NCBI GenBank assembly: GCA_039090855.1
Contig: CM077025.1
Location: 102,714,489 to 102,778,488, forward strand
Direction of reading: 5' to 3'
DNA: 64,000 nt
Source: Macrothele yani
Taxonomy: Eukaryota > Arthropoda > Arachnida > Araneae > Macrothelidae
The notes below the pieces were generated by a model. That model saw only the letters and a list, made by a program, of their open reading frames with translations, ran no database searches and was not told where the DNA came from. The position numbers and the translations under genes are program-made. Below, piece by piece: positions 35,126-45,290 of this stretch. Each line of letters begins with the position of its first letter. Position 1 is the stretch's first letter.

Positions 35126-36876
35126 TTACCGTCTTCGAGGGGACGTTTTGCTCCGACTAGCACGGACCGTGTCAGCTGGGCATTTCGGTGGTTCTCGCGG
35201 GCTGCTTCTGTCATCGGCTATCGCTTCTTCTTGGGCGTTGTGGCGCCATCTCTTGTTGGTCAGTGATCTCATTTTTCGAACTTTTTCATTTTTTTGCTCA
35301 ATTTTAATTAAATTTCTCCAGCTGTTTCTCAAATTATTAGGGTCATTATGGTTGCAAACTTTTGTCCTATTTTTTCAATCATTACCGACTCTGCTATTCT
35401 GAGGTGTTTTTCGGATTTACAGCTTTTAATGATTTTTATATTTTCGAATTTAGGATATTTTTGGTTATCCAGACAGTATTGGATAAGTGCTGTTTTTTCT
35501 TCTTTTTTCTGCCAGTTTTTTATGTGTTGTTTTAATCTGTGTTTAAGCTTATTTTTGGTACTTCCTATATAAGCCATTGGAGGATTTTCAGTAATAGGAA
35601 TTGAGTAAATACCTGCTTTTTCTAACATTTTTATTTTTTCATTATTTTTTATTACTATATTTTTGATGGTATTTACTTTTCCTCCAATTTGAATGTTATG
35701 CTTTTACAAATATTATTAATTTCATTGGTAGTACCTTTTATGTAAGGAAAACCATTTAAATATTTGACTTCTTTTTTATTAAATGGTTAGGATAACCAAA
35801 GCTGCCTGCAATTTTTTTTATGAATTTGATTTCTTCATTGATGAACTGACTATTTTCAGAATGCGTATATGCTCTTTTAATTAAGGTTTTTATACTATTG
35901 CATTTTTGAGGATAAGGATGTGCTGAATTGTACGGGATTAGGACCGGAACAAATGAACTTTTCCGATAAACCCTGTATAGTAACTTTTCTGTGGATTTGA
36001 TAACATGTACATCCAAAAAGGCTAATGCATTATTTTTTTCTATTTCAACAGTGAGTTCTATAGTTGGATATAAAGCGCTGTAACATTTTGTTAATTTTTT
36101 TAATTCTTCTTCGTTCAGTTTTGATGGAATGAAAATATCATCCACGTATCGACAGTACACTTCTGGTTTTTCTTCCATACGATGCAGGACATTTTCTTCA
36201 ATTTTGTTCATCACAAACTCAGCATATAGAGTTGATAATAGTGCGCCCATTGGGCCTCCTGAATTTTGCTTGAATATTTTGTTCTTGTATGTAAAAATAT
36301 TATTTTCATATAAATAGACTAAAACTTTTTTGAATTCATGAATTTGTGTGTTATTTAAAATTTTAAGATTTTGCAACTTCTTAATGATAATTTCAATAGC
36401 TTCTGGAACAGGAGTGCTTGGATATAATGCTTTAACGTCCATGCTTGCCATATTTAAGTCCTTTAGGCCAGTTTTTACATTTTTAATTTTCTCTATAAAT
36501 TCATATGTGTTCTTGATGGTGAACTTGTTGTTCATGAAAAAGGGTGCTAGGAATTTGTAAATGTTTTTCTCTAATGTTATCAATGGTGAGTTTTTTTTTG
36601 AAACTATCAGTCTCATTGGAGCACCATCTTTGTGCGTTTTTATCTTTGCAACGATACGTGGTATGCCTGCTCCCATTGGTGAAAAAGAGCGCTTGATTTC
36701 ATCAGGTAATGTGCTATGATTTCTTATATCCGCTAAGAATTTAATTTGATTATCAGTTGGGTCTTTCATAATTTCGGTACAATTTAATCCATCGATTGCT
36801 GCTGTCATTTTTTGTTCAAATTCATCAGTGTTGAGAATAATGATTTGGCCGGATTTATCTGCTTCACAGAATTTGA
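35126..36876 (-). pseudogene. Penelope reverse transcriptase/GIY-YIG protein, minus copy
   Basis: The 5' end is truncated at about 36876 in an open frame (FCEADKSGQIIILNTDEF). Reverse transcriptase blocks are IPRIVAKIKTHKDGAPMRLI, SMDVKALYPSTPVPEAI, NSGGPMGALLSTLYAEF and the catalytic CRYVDDIFIPS near 36129-36165. After YPNHLIKK a deletion relative to the plus copy breaks the frame near 35760. The GIY-YIG domain follows in another frame (GIYSIPITENPPMAYIGSTK near 35610-35560), and the frame shifts again after SVMIEK. Confidence 0.85.
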
Positions 36877-38015
36877 AAGAAATTGAAGAAAATGTCCTGC
36901 ATCATATGGAAGAAAAATCAGAAGTGTACTGTCGATACGTGGATGATATTTTCATTCCATCAAAACTGAACGAAGAAGAATTAAAAAAATTAACAAAATG
37001 TTACAGCGCTTTATATCCAACTATAGAACTCACTGTTGAAATAGAAAAAAATAATGCATTAGCCTTTTTGGATGTACATGTTATCAAATCCACAGATAAG
37101 TTACTATACAGGGTTTATCGGAAAAGTTCATTTGTTCCGGTCCTAATCCCGTACAATTCAGCACATCCTTATCCTCAAAAATGCAATAGTATAAAAACCT
37201 TAATTAAAAGAGCATATACGCATTCTGAAAATAGTCAGTTCATCAATGAAGAAATCAAATTCATAAAAAACATTGCAGGCAGCTTTGGTTATCCTAACCA
37301 TTTAATAAAAAAATGGGACACAGAAGTAATAAAGAAAATAAAAAATAATGCTGTAGTAAATAAAAAAGTAGTCAAATATTTAAATGGTTTTCCTTACATA
37401 AAAGGTACTACCAATGAAATTAATAATATTTGTAAAAAGCATAACATTCAAATTGGAGGAAAAGTAAATACCATCAAAAATATAGTAATAAAAAATAATG
37501 AAAAAATAAAAATGTTAGAAAAAGCAGGTATTTACTCAACTCCTATTACTGAAAATCCTCCAATGGCTTATATAGGAAGTACCAAAAATAAGCTTAAACA
37601 CAGATTAAAACAACACATAAAAAACTGGCAGAAAAAAGAAGAAAAAACAGCACTTATCCAATACTGTCTGGATAACCAAAAATATCCTAAATTCGAAAAT
37701 ATAAAAATCATTAAAAGCTGTAAATCCGAAAAACACCTCAGAATAGCAGAGTCGGTAATGATTGAAAAAAATAGGACAAAAGTTTGCAACCATAATGACC
37801 CTAATAATTTGAGAAACAGCTGGAGAAATTTAATTAAAATTGAGCAAAAAAATGAAAAAGTTCGTAAAATGAGATCACTGACCAACAAGAGATGGCGCCA
37901 CAACGCCCAAGAAGAAGCGATAGCCGATGACAGAAGCAGCCCACGAGAACCACCGAAATGCCCAGCTGACACGGTCCGTGCTATTCGGAGCAAAACGTCC
38001 CCTCGAAGACGGTAA
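36828..38015 (+). pseudogene. Penelope protein, plus copy, 5'-truncated
   Basis: An open frame of 395 codons lacks the N-terminal half of the reverse transcriptase. It keeps CRYVDDIFIPSKLNEEELK, the thumb region, and a complete GIY-YIG endonuclease: GIYSTPITENPPMAYIGSTK, with RLKQHIKN (catalytic Arg region) and AESVMIEK (Glu). It ends in an arginine-rich tail. The first dozen residues come from the junction. Over 130 shared codons before the deletion it differs from the minus copy at only about three residues. Confidence 0.87.
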
Positions 38016-38037
38016 AGGAGTATTACCGAAAGTACTC
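38002..38037 (+). ncRNA. Degenerate hammerhead-like element in Penelope 3' end
   Basis: A stem II hairpin GGTAA...TTACC is followed by GAAAGTACTC, which has a palindromic AGTACT in the stem III position. The box ahead of it reads CTCGAAGA rather than CTGATGA. The same sequence is conserved in the minus copy at 35104-35140. This may be a variant or decayed hammerhead. The missing invariant bases make catalysis unlikely. Confidence 0.3.
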
Positions 38038-38340
38038 GATTTATGAATAAATATTGAAGTAAATGAGGATGCAGCAAAGGAAAAAAAACTCATTTGGTGA
38101 TGAGGCAAAATAAATTCCAACGGGAAAAAAAAAAAAAAAAAAGAAGCGGACCCGTGGCCAAATGAAAAACCCCCGTGCCGCATCCACATAACGGAAATAT
38201 GAATTGAAAGCCAAGCCCCACGTGCGGTAAGTGTTCATCGAACTTTACCAACTAAAAGTGAAGTTCAAAAATGCAAATGCATTAATGCACGTTAAATAAT
38301 ATAACCTCCAATATCGGAAGTAAATTGAATTCTTTCAGAT

Positions 38341-39048
38341 GTGTTTTAAATGGCCTACTAGCAATTGTGACAAAGGCAGTTTTGAGGTAACGTTGTGTCC
38401 TCTTCCAGTAGCAGTGGTTAATTGCAGTGGTGTGAGGACTTTTAAAATGTTGGTCTGTGGAACCCATGCTTGGTCATTAGTTGACAAAGAAAATGATGTT
38501 CCTGGTCCTGGTGGATTAAAAACTGAATTTTGAAATCTCTGTTTTCTTCAGAACATTCTTTGATAATGCCAAGCCACCATTTTGATTCATACACACATGC
38601 AATGCAATCATCAATTTTTTTTTTTATTCTTCTGCAATTTTAGTATTTGCAAAAACTTTAGATATGTTAACAACTTCATATTTCTTGCTGCTTGAAACAA
38701 GTTGAATTCTTAGTCTATTGTTGTTCTCCATTGGAATAAAGCAATGATGAATTCTAGTGTTTGCTATTTTTAAAGCAGAAGCATATCTATCTGCAAGTAT
38801 GGTATTTTCTTCATCAATATCTCTTTGTGATACAAAAAGGAATTGTATTCCTTTTATTTTTTCTGTACAGTATTTGAACATGTCTTCTGGTGTTAAAATG
38901 TGTTTGTCAGTAAGTTGTAAGGATGCCCTTGTTACATGTCGCTTCACAGTACCCCCTATTCCATTGCATGACCCTTTTCCATGAGAAGTGGCAAAGAAAT
39001 GCCATTCATCTTCTAGATTGAAATATTTCGTATAGTGAACTAGGTTAA

Positions 39049-39080
<32 letters not shown>

Positions 39081-39460
39081 GTATATTGTTCTCCAGCACC
39101 ATCTGTAAAATAAATTACCCTTTTCACATTGGGAAGATGGTCTTTTAAGATGGGTAAAAGTTTTAATAGAAATATATGTATTGATGTTGCATTGTGTGTC
39201 ATCAAATCACTAATTACACAAAAACTTGTAGTAATTTGTCATGAGCTTTAAAATAACAAACAAATAGATGAAGAGTAGCTTGGCTATTTACCCAGTGGTA
39301 TGATTGAATTTCCTCTTGTACCACAAAAGAAAAGTTTTCTGAAAAGTCACAAAGTAGTATATACTCGTCAGAATTTAGCAGCTGCAAAAATACCAGAAAT
39401 TTTTGGAAAACTAAAAACACAGAAAGATGGAAACCCAATATGACCAATCGTCTCTAAATG
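38341..39460 (-). pseudogene. Sola-like transposase, broken (copy 1)
   Basis: The minus strand encodes LLCDFSENFSFVVQEEIQSY with HWVNSQATLHLF, then after a shift VIYFTDGAGEQYTKKKK, WHFFATSHGKGSCNGIGG with TVKRHVTRASLQ, and a C-terminal PPGPGTSFSLSTND. The order and motifs match the second copy at 45906-47120. The DFSEN and FTDGAG blocks probably carry acidic catalytic residues. An A-rich codon stretch has expanded to a 32-base homopolymer. The family name is tentative and rests on the 4-bp duplication and long ends of copy 2. The Penelope pair at 34865-38328 is inserted at its C-terminal side. Confidence 0.68.
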
Positions 39461-39476
39461 TACATCACCAACAATT

Positions 39477-40315
39477 ACCGTATATACTCGCGTATAAGTC
39501 TCAGAGGAAAAAATCGTAAGAAATCGGAAACTCACGTATAAGTCGATCCCGGAATGAGAAAAAAAAAATTTTCAATGAATTTATTCAAAAACATTTGAAA
39601 ACGAAAAAAATTATATATATAATACTAAATTTAATTTGCATACCCAAAAACTTCTTCGGAACCCTTCAAAATCCGATTCCGAGTCAGACTCGCCAAACAG
39701 TTCAAAAAAGTCTTTCTCCGTCATCAGCGCGTCATCATAAACATCAGTATTCCCATCTACGCCTGTGTCATCAGAATCACTTTCATCACCACTCATAAAA
39801 ATCTCATCATCCTCTGTGCCATCAAGTTTGTTACTAATGCAACATTTCTTGAATGATTTCACGACCATTTCCGCAGGTATCGCATCCCAAGCATCCTTGA
39901 ACCATCGCGCAATCAAAACGATATCCGGCTTCTTTAGATTTCGGCCCTTGGTTTCAGTCGGCAAATCGGAACTTATCCAATTTGCCCAATACCTCCTCAC
40001 ATTGTCCTTGAAGGGCTTATTAATGCAGACATCTAGTGGTTGAAGAACAGATGTCAACCCACCTGGGATGACAGCAAGAGCTGTTTTTGAATTTTCTGCA
40101 GTTTTTTTCACTTCTGCACAACGGTGTGCAACAAACATATCCCACACCAAAAGAGAAGGTTTCCTCAAAAGTGCACCTGGCCTTTTGTTCCACACATTCT
40201 TTAACCAGTCAATTGTTCCGGATTCGTTCATCCATCCTTTTTCATGGGCACGAACGAGCACACCAGACGGAAAGTCACCATTCCTGCTGAGGATGCCATG
40301 GTAACCACACGGGCG
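39477..40315 (-). pseudogene. Pogo/Tigger-type transposase fragment
   Basis: The minus frame at 40261-39611 reads MLVRAHEKGWMNESGTIDWL, LLVWDMFVAHRC (second catalytic D), VIPGGLTSVLQPLDVCINKP (third D, in the QPLDV motif typical of pogo), and an acidic C-terminus. The terminal sequence CCGTATATACTCGCGTATAA at 39478-39497 has the form of pogo-type inverted repeats in invertebrates. The other half of the element, including the N-terminal CENP-B-like helix-turn-helix, is missing beyond about 40315. Confidence 0.82.
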
Positions 40316-41020
40316 AAACCGTACAGGCGGTCAATAGCGATGCGTAGGCCTAAGATGAGAGAGTTAATACACAATGGTTCTTAACAGAGATTGAGATAAA
40401 TGAGTCTTTGTGTTATACGGTATTCCTATGTACTAAATAGATTACGATGGATATTATGACTAAAATTTGATGCCTACTGGAAGCTGGACCTGAGTGAAGT
40501 ATCGGAAACGCCGACTCAGAAAGGACATGGGAGCTCATGAGACCATAAATTGCAACAGCGGTGTGTAAATATGGTTTTTATAAGTTATTTGTGTTTCCTC
40601 ATAGTGCATGTATCGATATATTGTTTTAAAAAAAACGTTTTTTAACTTCAAGACTTTTAATAATGGCTGGACTCGAACTGTATAAAGAATTTTATGAAGA
40701 CATGGATTAAATCTCCTGGTGACCTTGACATGAGGAGGATATAGTGGTGCAGAGTCTTTGAACTATAATAAATGTTCTTTTAATTCGTAAATTTGTGTGT
40801 TGTCCACAGTGTGAATACAATGAAGTATTTCCGCTATTGCTCCCTTGGTCTTTCATGGAACTGATATTAAGGGTGAAGGCAGTGTGTCTTTCAAGAAAAA
40901 ATGCATGTCATCCATCGAGTTAGTGGTGTATATGAGATATTAAGAACACTAAAAAGCAAGACTCAGGGTAAATAAACATCTTTATTTGAACCAAATAACA
41001 ACATAAAAATAATAACTAAC
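40316..41020. other. Unassigned intronic interval
   Basis: No gene or element recognised. The sequence GACTCAGGGTAAATAAACAT near 40960 may be near the end of the Penelope remnant that follows. Confidence 0.4.
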
Positions 41021-42500
41021 AAAATGTGTAGAGCTCCTCTAGCAAAGGCTTAAAAAACGTGATGAACAGAATAATTTGACAGTTTATGTCATAGCATGAA
41101 AAAAAAAAAAAATACAAAAAAAATAGGAAGTGTGTTGAAGTTTTGAAAGGCCTAACGTAATTAACTATGAGATCTTTTGAATTTTTTAGTAAGGCAGGGT
41201 GATCTGCAAAAAATTTTCTCAGTTAGCTCAGAAGATAAAACTGAAGATTTAACAAGAGAGAGGTTTTTGAATCCACAATAGGCCATTGGTTTATCTGGTT
41301 TATGAAATTTAATAGTCCCATACAGTTGAGGTATTGAGGTATTCTACATTGCAATTTTGAAAAGTTGTTGACATCTAAACTTAGCTGGTTGTTTCTTTTT
41401 AACAATTCTATCAGCTTATTATAGTTTTTTTATCAGTTCCAGTGGGGTTGTCTTAAATTTCTTACAGGAATTTATGAAATGCCGATTTTTTTTTCTTCTT
41501 TGAAAAAAACCCAACGATTTTCAATTTGGGAGCAAATTCTACAAACAAACATCTGGATTAATGGGCTCACTGGTAGCACCTTTTCTTGCAAATTACTATG
41601 TTGGAAAACTATAAGAAAAGGTACTTTTACATCTTTGATCTTCAGTCTTTATGCAAGATACATGAATGATATTTTCATTTTAGACAACAAAAATGGCTTT
41701 CTTTCATATGACATCATAGACTGTTCAACTCCGTGGATTTTGAAATTCACCCTTAAAATGCAAAAAGATAATCAATTCAATGTTTTGGACCTGTCATTAG
41801 TAGTAAAAGAAGGAAAGCTTGAAACGTATTCATGTAAGAAACCTACCAACAATAATAAAATGTTAGACTGTGAGTCAGATCATCCCCATTACATAAAAAC
41901 AAATGTGGCCACTTGATTTTTGGAAAAAATAAATGTTCTAAATTCTTCCAAATTTTAAAAAAATGCTCAGAAGGAGGAATAAAAAAAAAGTTTTGTAAGA
42001 TAATAATTACTTTTCCCTGCTTGTCAACAAAAGTCTCAGTAGAAAAGAAAAGAATCAGAAGTCAAAAACTAAATTTCAGTTTACTAGAAAAATTACTTAC
42101 TACAAAGGACTGTTTGAAAAACTTCAGAGGATTAGTGAGAAGTTTCTAGTCAGACTGGCTCCAGGATTACAAAATAAAATTAGTACCTACCTTCCAAAAT
42201 TAAAGCAAAAAGAAGAGAGCATCCTTTTACAGGAAGGTATGGTCTACAGTGTAAAATGTTAAGTGTGGTCTCAACTATGTGAGAGAAACAGGCAGACAGC
42301 TTAAACCCAGATTGGCAAAACATAAAGCTTCAATTAAAAATATGACGAACAAAATAGGTTTGGACAGACATGTTCAAAATACAGGACATAAAGTGCTTAG
42401 GACACTGTAGAAGTTTTGACTTGTCAACTGCACTTTGTCAGAAGGACTGGAAATATTAAATGATTTGAAAGGTTGAAGTTTACCTCATGAATGACAACAC
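41020..42500. pseudogene. Degenerate Penelope element with 5' part inverted
   Basis: On the plus strand, from about 41546, come GLMGSLVAPFLANYYVGKL, then ARYMNDIFIL (the YxDD region with D changed to N), LKMQKDNQFNVLDLSLV and a GIY-YIG remnant near 42240-42460 with ETGRQ and AKHKASIKN words. On the minus strand, from about 41405, come IPQYLNCMGLLNFINQIN and further fingers-region words, so the 5' part of the reverse transcriptase points the other way. Stops are frequent. The layout matches a 5' inversion as produced by twin priming in LINEs. Confidence 0.7.
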
Positions 42501-42633
42501 CTACTATAGCTGTAGTCCTGTCCAGAGAAAGAGTAAAGGTACTACCCAAAAATTTGACTTGTAAATATCTTTTTATTGCTTAGAAAAAAAAAACCATACT
42601 TTTAAGATATTCATATTTTCTAAACTTGCATGG

Positions 42634-45155
42634 GTCTAGAACCAGGGTTCTTAACCTGTGGGGTATGCCTTTTCGGGGGATGTTTAAACTGGCTCCAGGG
42701 GAGGTGTGAGTTGCCTCTCAACTGTAAATCGTTTTATCCATATTTTACTAGTACACAAAAAACGGCAATTTTATGGCGTGATTACTTTGCGACTTGTCCC
42801 TGTCGAGTTCAGCCTCACTGGAGCAATTAGTAATTTCCATCCTCAATAGATGGCACTTTCAAACCCCCATTTCATACATTGAGAACTGATTTGCGCTCCT
42901 TGTTGGCAATGTATCGAAAGCCACCAATAGCAGTGCAGCTCAGTGGCTGGCCCAACCTTACTTCTTTCTACTAACCTTGGGAGCTACAACATAGCTCATT
43001 TGTACAACACATACATTACCGTGGGTTTCTTGAAGAACATGATCAATCTTTCAAGGTAAGTGACTGCTTTGTCCTAAGTAACTTTCCCCGGTTTATTGCA
43101 AAAAGATTGCAAACTGTCAAAGAAAAGGAAGTGCAGTGAGGATTACTTGAAATTTGGGTTCTTATGCATTCTTGACAAAGATGGAATCAACAAATCTCAG
43201 TGTGTTTTTTTATGTGCTAAAGTTCTCTGTAACGATAACATGAGGCTTGCCAAACTGCAAGAACATTTTGCAAAAATGCACCCTACAAATTCTGAAGACT
43301 CACTGGAAATGATGAAGCAAAAGAATGCTCGATTCCACTCATCAGGTACACTCATTAAGTTCAGTTTTGGAACTACTAAAAACTCACTCCTTGAGGCCTC
43401 CTATAAAGTCTCATATATGATTGCAAAGAACAAGAAATTACATGCAATTAACAAAACTCTGATCAACTCTTGTGCCCTTGAAATTGTCAAAGTTGTTCTC
43501 AGGCATAAGCAGAGGGAAAAAATAGCTGAAACACCTCTGTCAAATGATGTCATAAATTCCAGAATTAGGGATATGTTGGCCGATGTTTTGGATCAACTCG
43601 TGGAGGAACTCAAGAAAGTGACTCTGCCCTGTGGACTTCAATTAGATGGAAGTACCAATGAGCTCAATGCAGCCAACTCTTGGTCATTGTGAGATACGCC
43701 AATGACGTATGCTTTTCTGTGAACCGCTGCTTACTATCACAAAAGCTGTTAATGTGTTCTAGCTAATGAACAAATTTTTTTCAAAAAATGGATTTGGTTG
43801 GAAGACAAAATTGGGTTTCATATGCACTGATGGTACACTTTCCATGCTGGGAAGAAAATCTGGCTTTGGAGCTTTGATAAATGCAGAGGCCCCAAAAGTG
43901 GTGGTAATACACTGTTTTCTACATTGTCATGCACTGGCATCAAAAATTCTTTCTCCAAGACTGAAATCGGTCATGTCCACTGCTGTTCAAATTGTAAACT
44001 TCTTACAGTCTTGGGCTTTGAATCACAGACTGTTTAAAATATTTTGCCAAGAACTTGGAGCCAAACATGAAGTTTTGCTGTATCACACAGAAGTGTGTTG
44101 GCTTTCACATGGGCGAGTCATAACTCGTGTTATGGAATTAAGAATTGAGATCGCTACATTCCTTCTAGAAAATGAAAAAAAATTGTGTGAAGAATTTGAA
44201 ACCCAAAGCTTCATTGTTTCCTTGGCTTATCTCGCAGATATATTTTCACACTTGAATGACCTCAACATTTCAATTCAAGGATCACAAGTCACTGTTTTGG
44301 ATGCAACTGAGAAGGTTGCTGCCTTGAAGCAAAAACTGGAACTTTGGAAGAGACGTGGTGAAACACGACTATGCAAATTTTCCAACTTTGGAAAACGTTC
44401 TTTCTGGAGAGCAATTTACAGAGGATGTCTCAGAATGGATTCAAGGCGATATTTTGAGTCATCTGGATAATCTCGTTGACTCTTTTAATAATTATTTTAC
44501 TGAAAACAAATTGAATAATGACATGTGGGTTCGAAATCCTTTCATATTTAATTTGGACTCTGTGGATGATGCTGATATGCGAAAAAATGACGTTATTGAG
44601 TTGCAGAGCAAAGCCTTAGTCAAGCAAAATTTCTCTAATCAAAATCTGGATGGATTTTCGTGCTCTCAAATGTCTGCATATCCTGTTCTGGCAAAGAAAG
44701 CTCTTTCAGCATTAATACCGTTTCCGACCACGTACCTGTGTGAATCTGGATTTTCAACTCTTGTCAGCATAAAACCCAAAGCTAGGAATCGGTTGGATAT
44801 CAGATGTGATAGCTTTGTCTAAGATTTTCCCTCGAATTACTACTCTTGCTGACCACAAGCAGCAACAGCTATCACATTAAAGTGATTTTGCAATTTTCTT
44901 TCTTTTACGTGTTTAGCTATTAGAAATAAGTTCTTTAAATACAGGTTTTATTTCTACAAAACTGTTCATTGCTGGTGTTTGTGTTCATTTCATTGAATAT
45001 GCATTTTTTAAGTTCATAGCATAAACAAAAAAAAATGCAAACTCATCCTGCCTAAGCCTAAATTTTGGGCGGTAAAAACATGGGAGTCCGTGGTTCATCA
45101 AATTTTTCACAAAGGAGGTGTGACAGGAAAAAGGTTAAGAACCACTGGTCTAGAA
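42634..45155 (+). mobile_element. hAT element, ZBED/Buster-type (about 42643-45147)
   Basis: The duplication GTCTAGAA (42634-42641 and 45148-45155) brackets ends CAGGGTTCTTAACC and GGTTAAGAACCACTG, with one extra C at the left. The element is 2.5 kb and carries a nearly complete but shifted transposase. Confidence 0.88.
43096..44875 (+). pseudogene. ZBED5-like hAT transposase, frameshifted
   Basis: The N-terminal region reads KKRKCSEDYLKFGFLCI and a BED-type finger, where the CxxC has an extra residue (QCVFLCAKVL), followed by LQEHFAKMHP. The central part has LQLDGSTNELNAANSW and, after a shift near 43690, KLGFICTDGTLSMLGRKSGF, a catalytic region. Then come HCFLHCHALASK and VCWLSHGRVITRV. 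After a shift near 44360 the frame reads HDYANFPTLENVLSG. The C-terminal dimerisation block is YLCESGFSTLVSIKPKARN, and a further shift near 44815 precedes ALSKIFPRITTLADH-like residues. At least three indels break it. Domesticated relatives are known in vertebrates, but this copy is not intact. Confidence 0.88.
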
Positions 45156-45290
45156 TGACATATAGCATTATCCAATAGCTTTTCTTTGTTGAATTGGAAT
45201 GGAAAGTTTTATTGCACAAGTATGTATATTGTTGGCTTCCCAGTTATATCCTCAGTTGTGCCATCTATGGGGGGGGTCACAGCTGAGGAT

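Larger units (their letters stand above)
34865..38328. mobile_element. Head-to-head pair of Penelope-like element copies
   Basis: A minus-strand copy (about 36876 down to 34865) and a plus-strand copy (about 36882 up to 38278) diverge from a common junction. Their shared parts (34865-36205 and 36882-38278) are inverted repeats with very few differences. A perfect 12-bp direct repeat, ATTCTTTCAGAT, lies at 34853-34864 and 38329-38340 and is best read as the target duplication of a single integration. The segment 36206-36876 is unique reverse transcriptase sequence of the minus copy. Confidence 0.85.

Noticed and set aside
43096..44875. Domesticated ZBED5-like host gene
   Set aside because: The frame is broken by several indels, and hAT ends with an 8-bp duplication enclose it, so it is a decayed transposon rather than a host gene.
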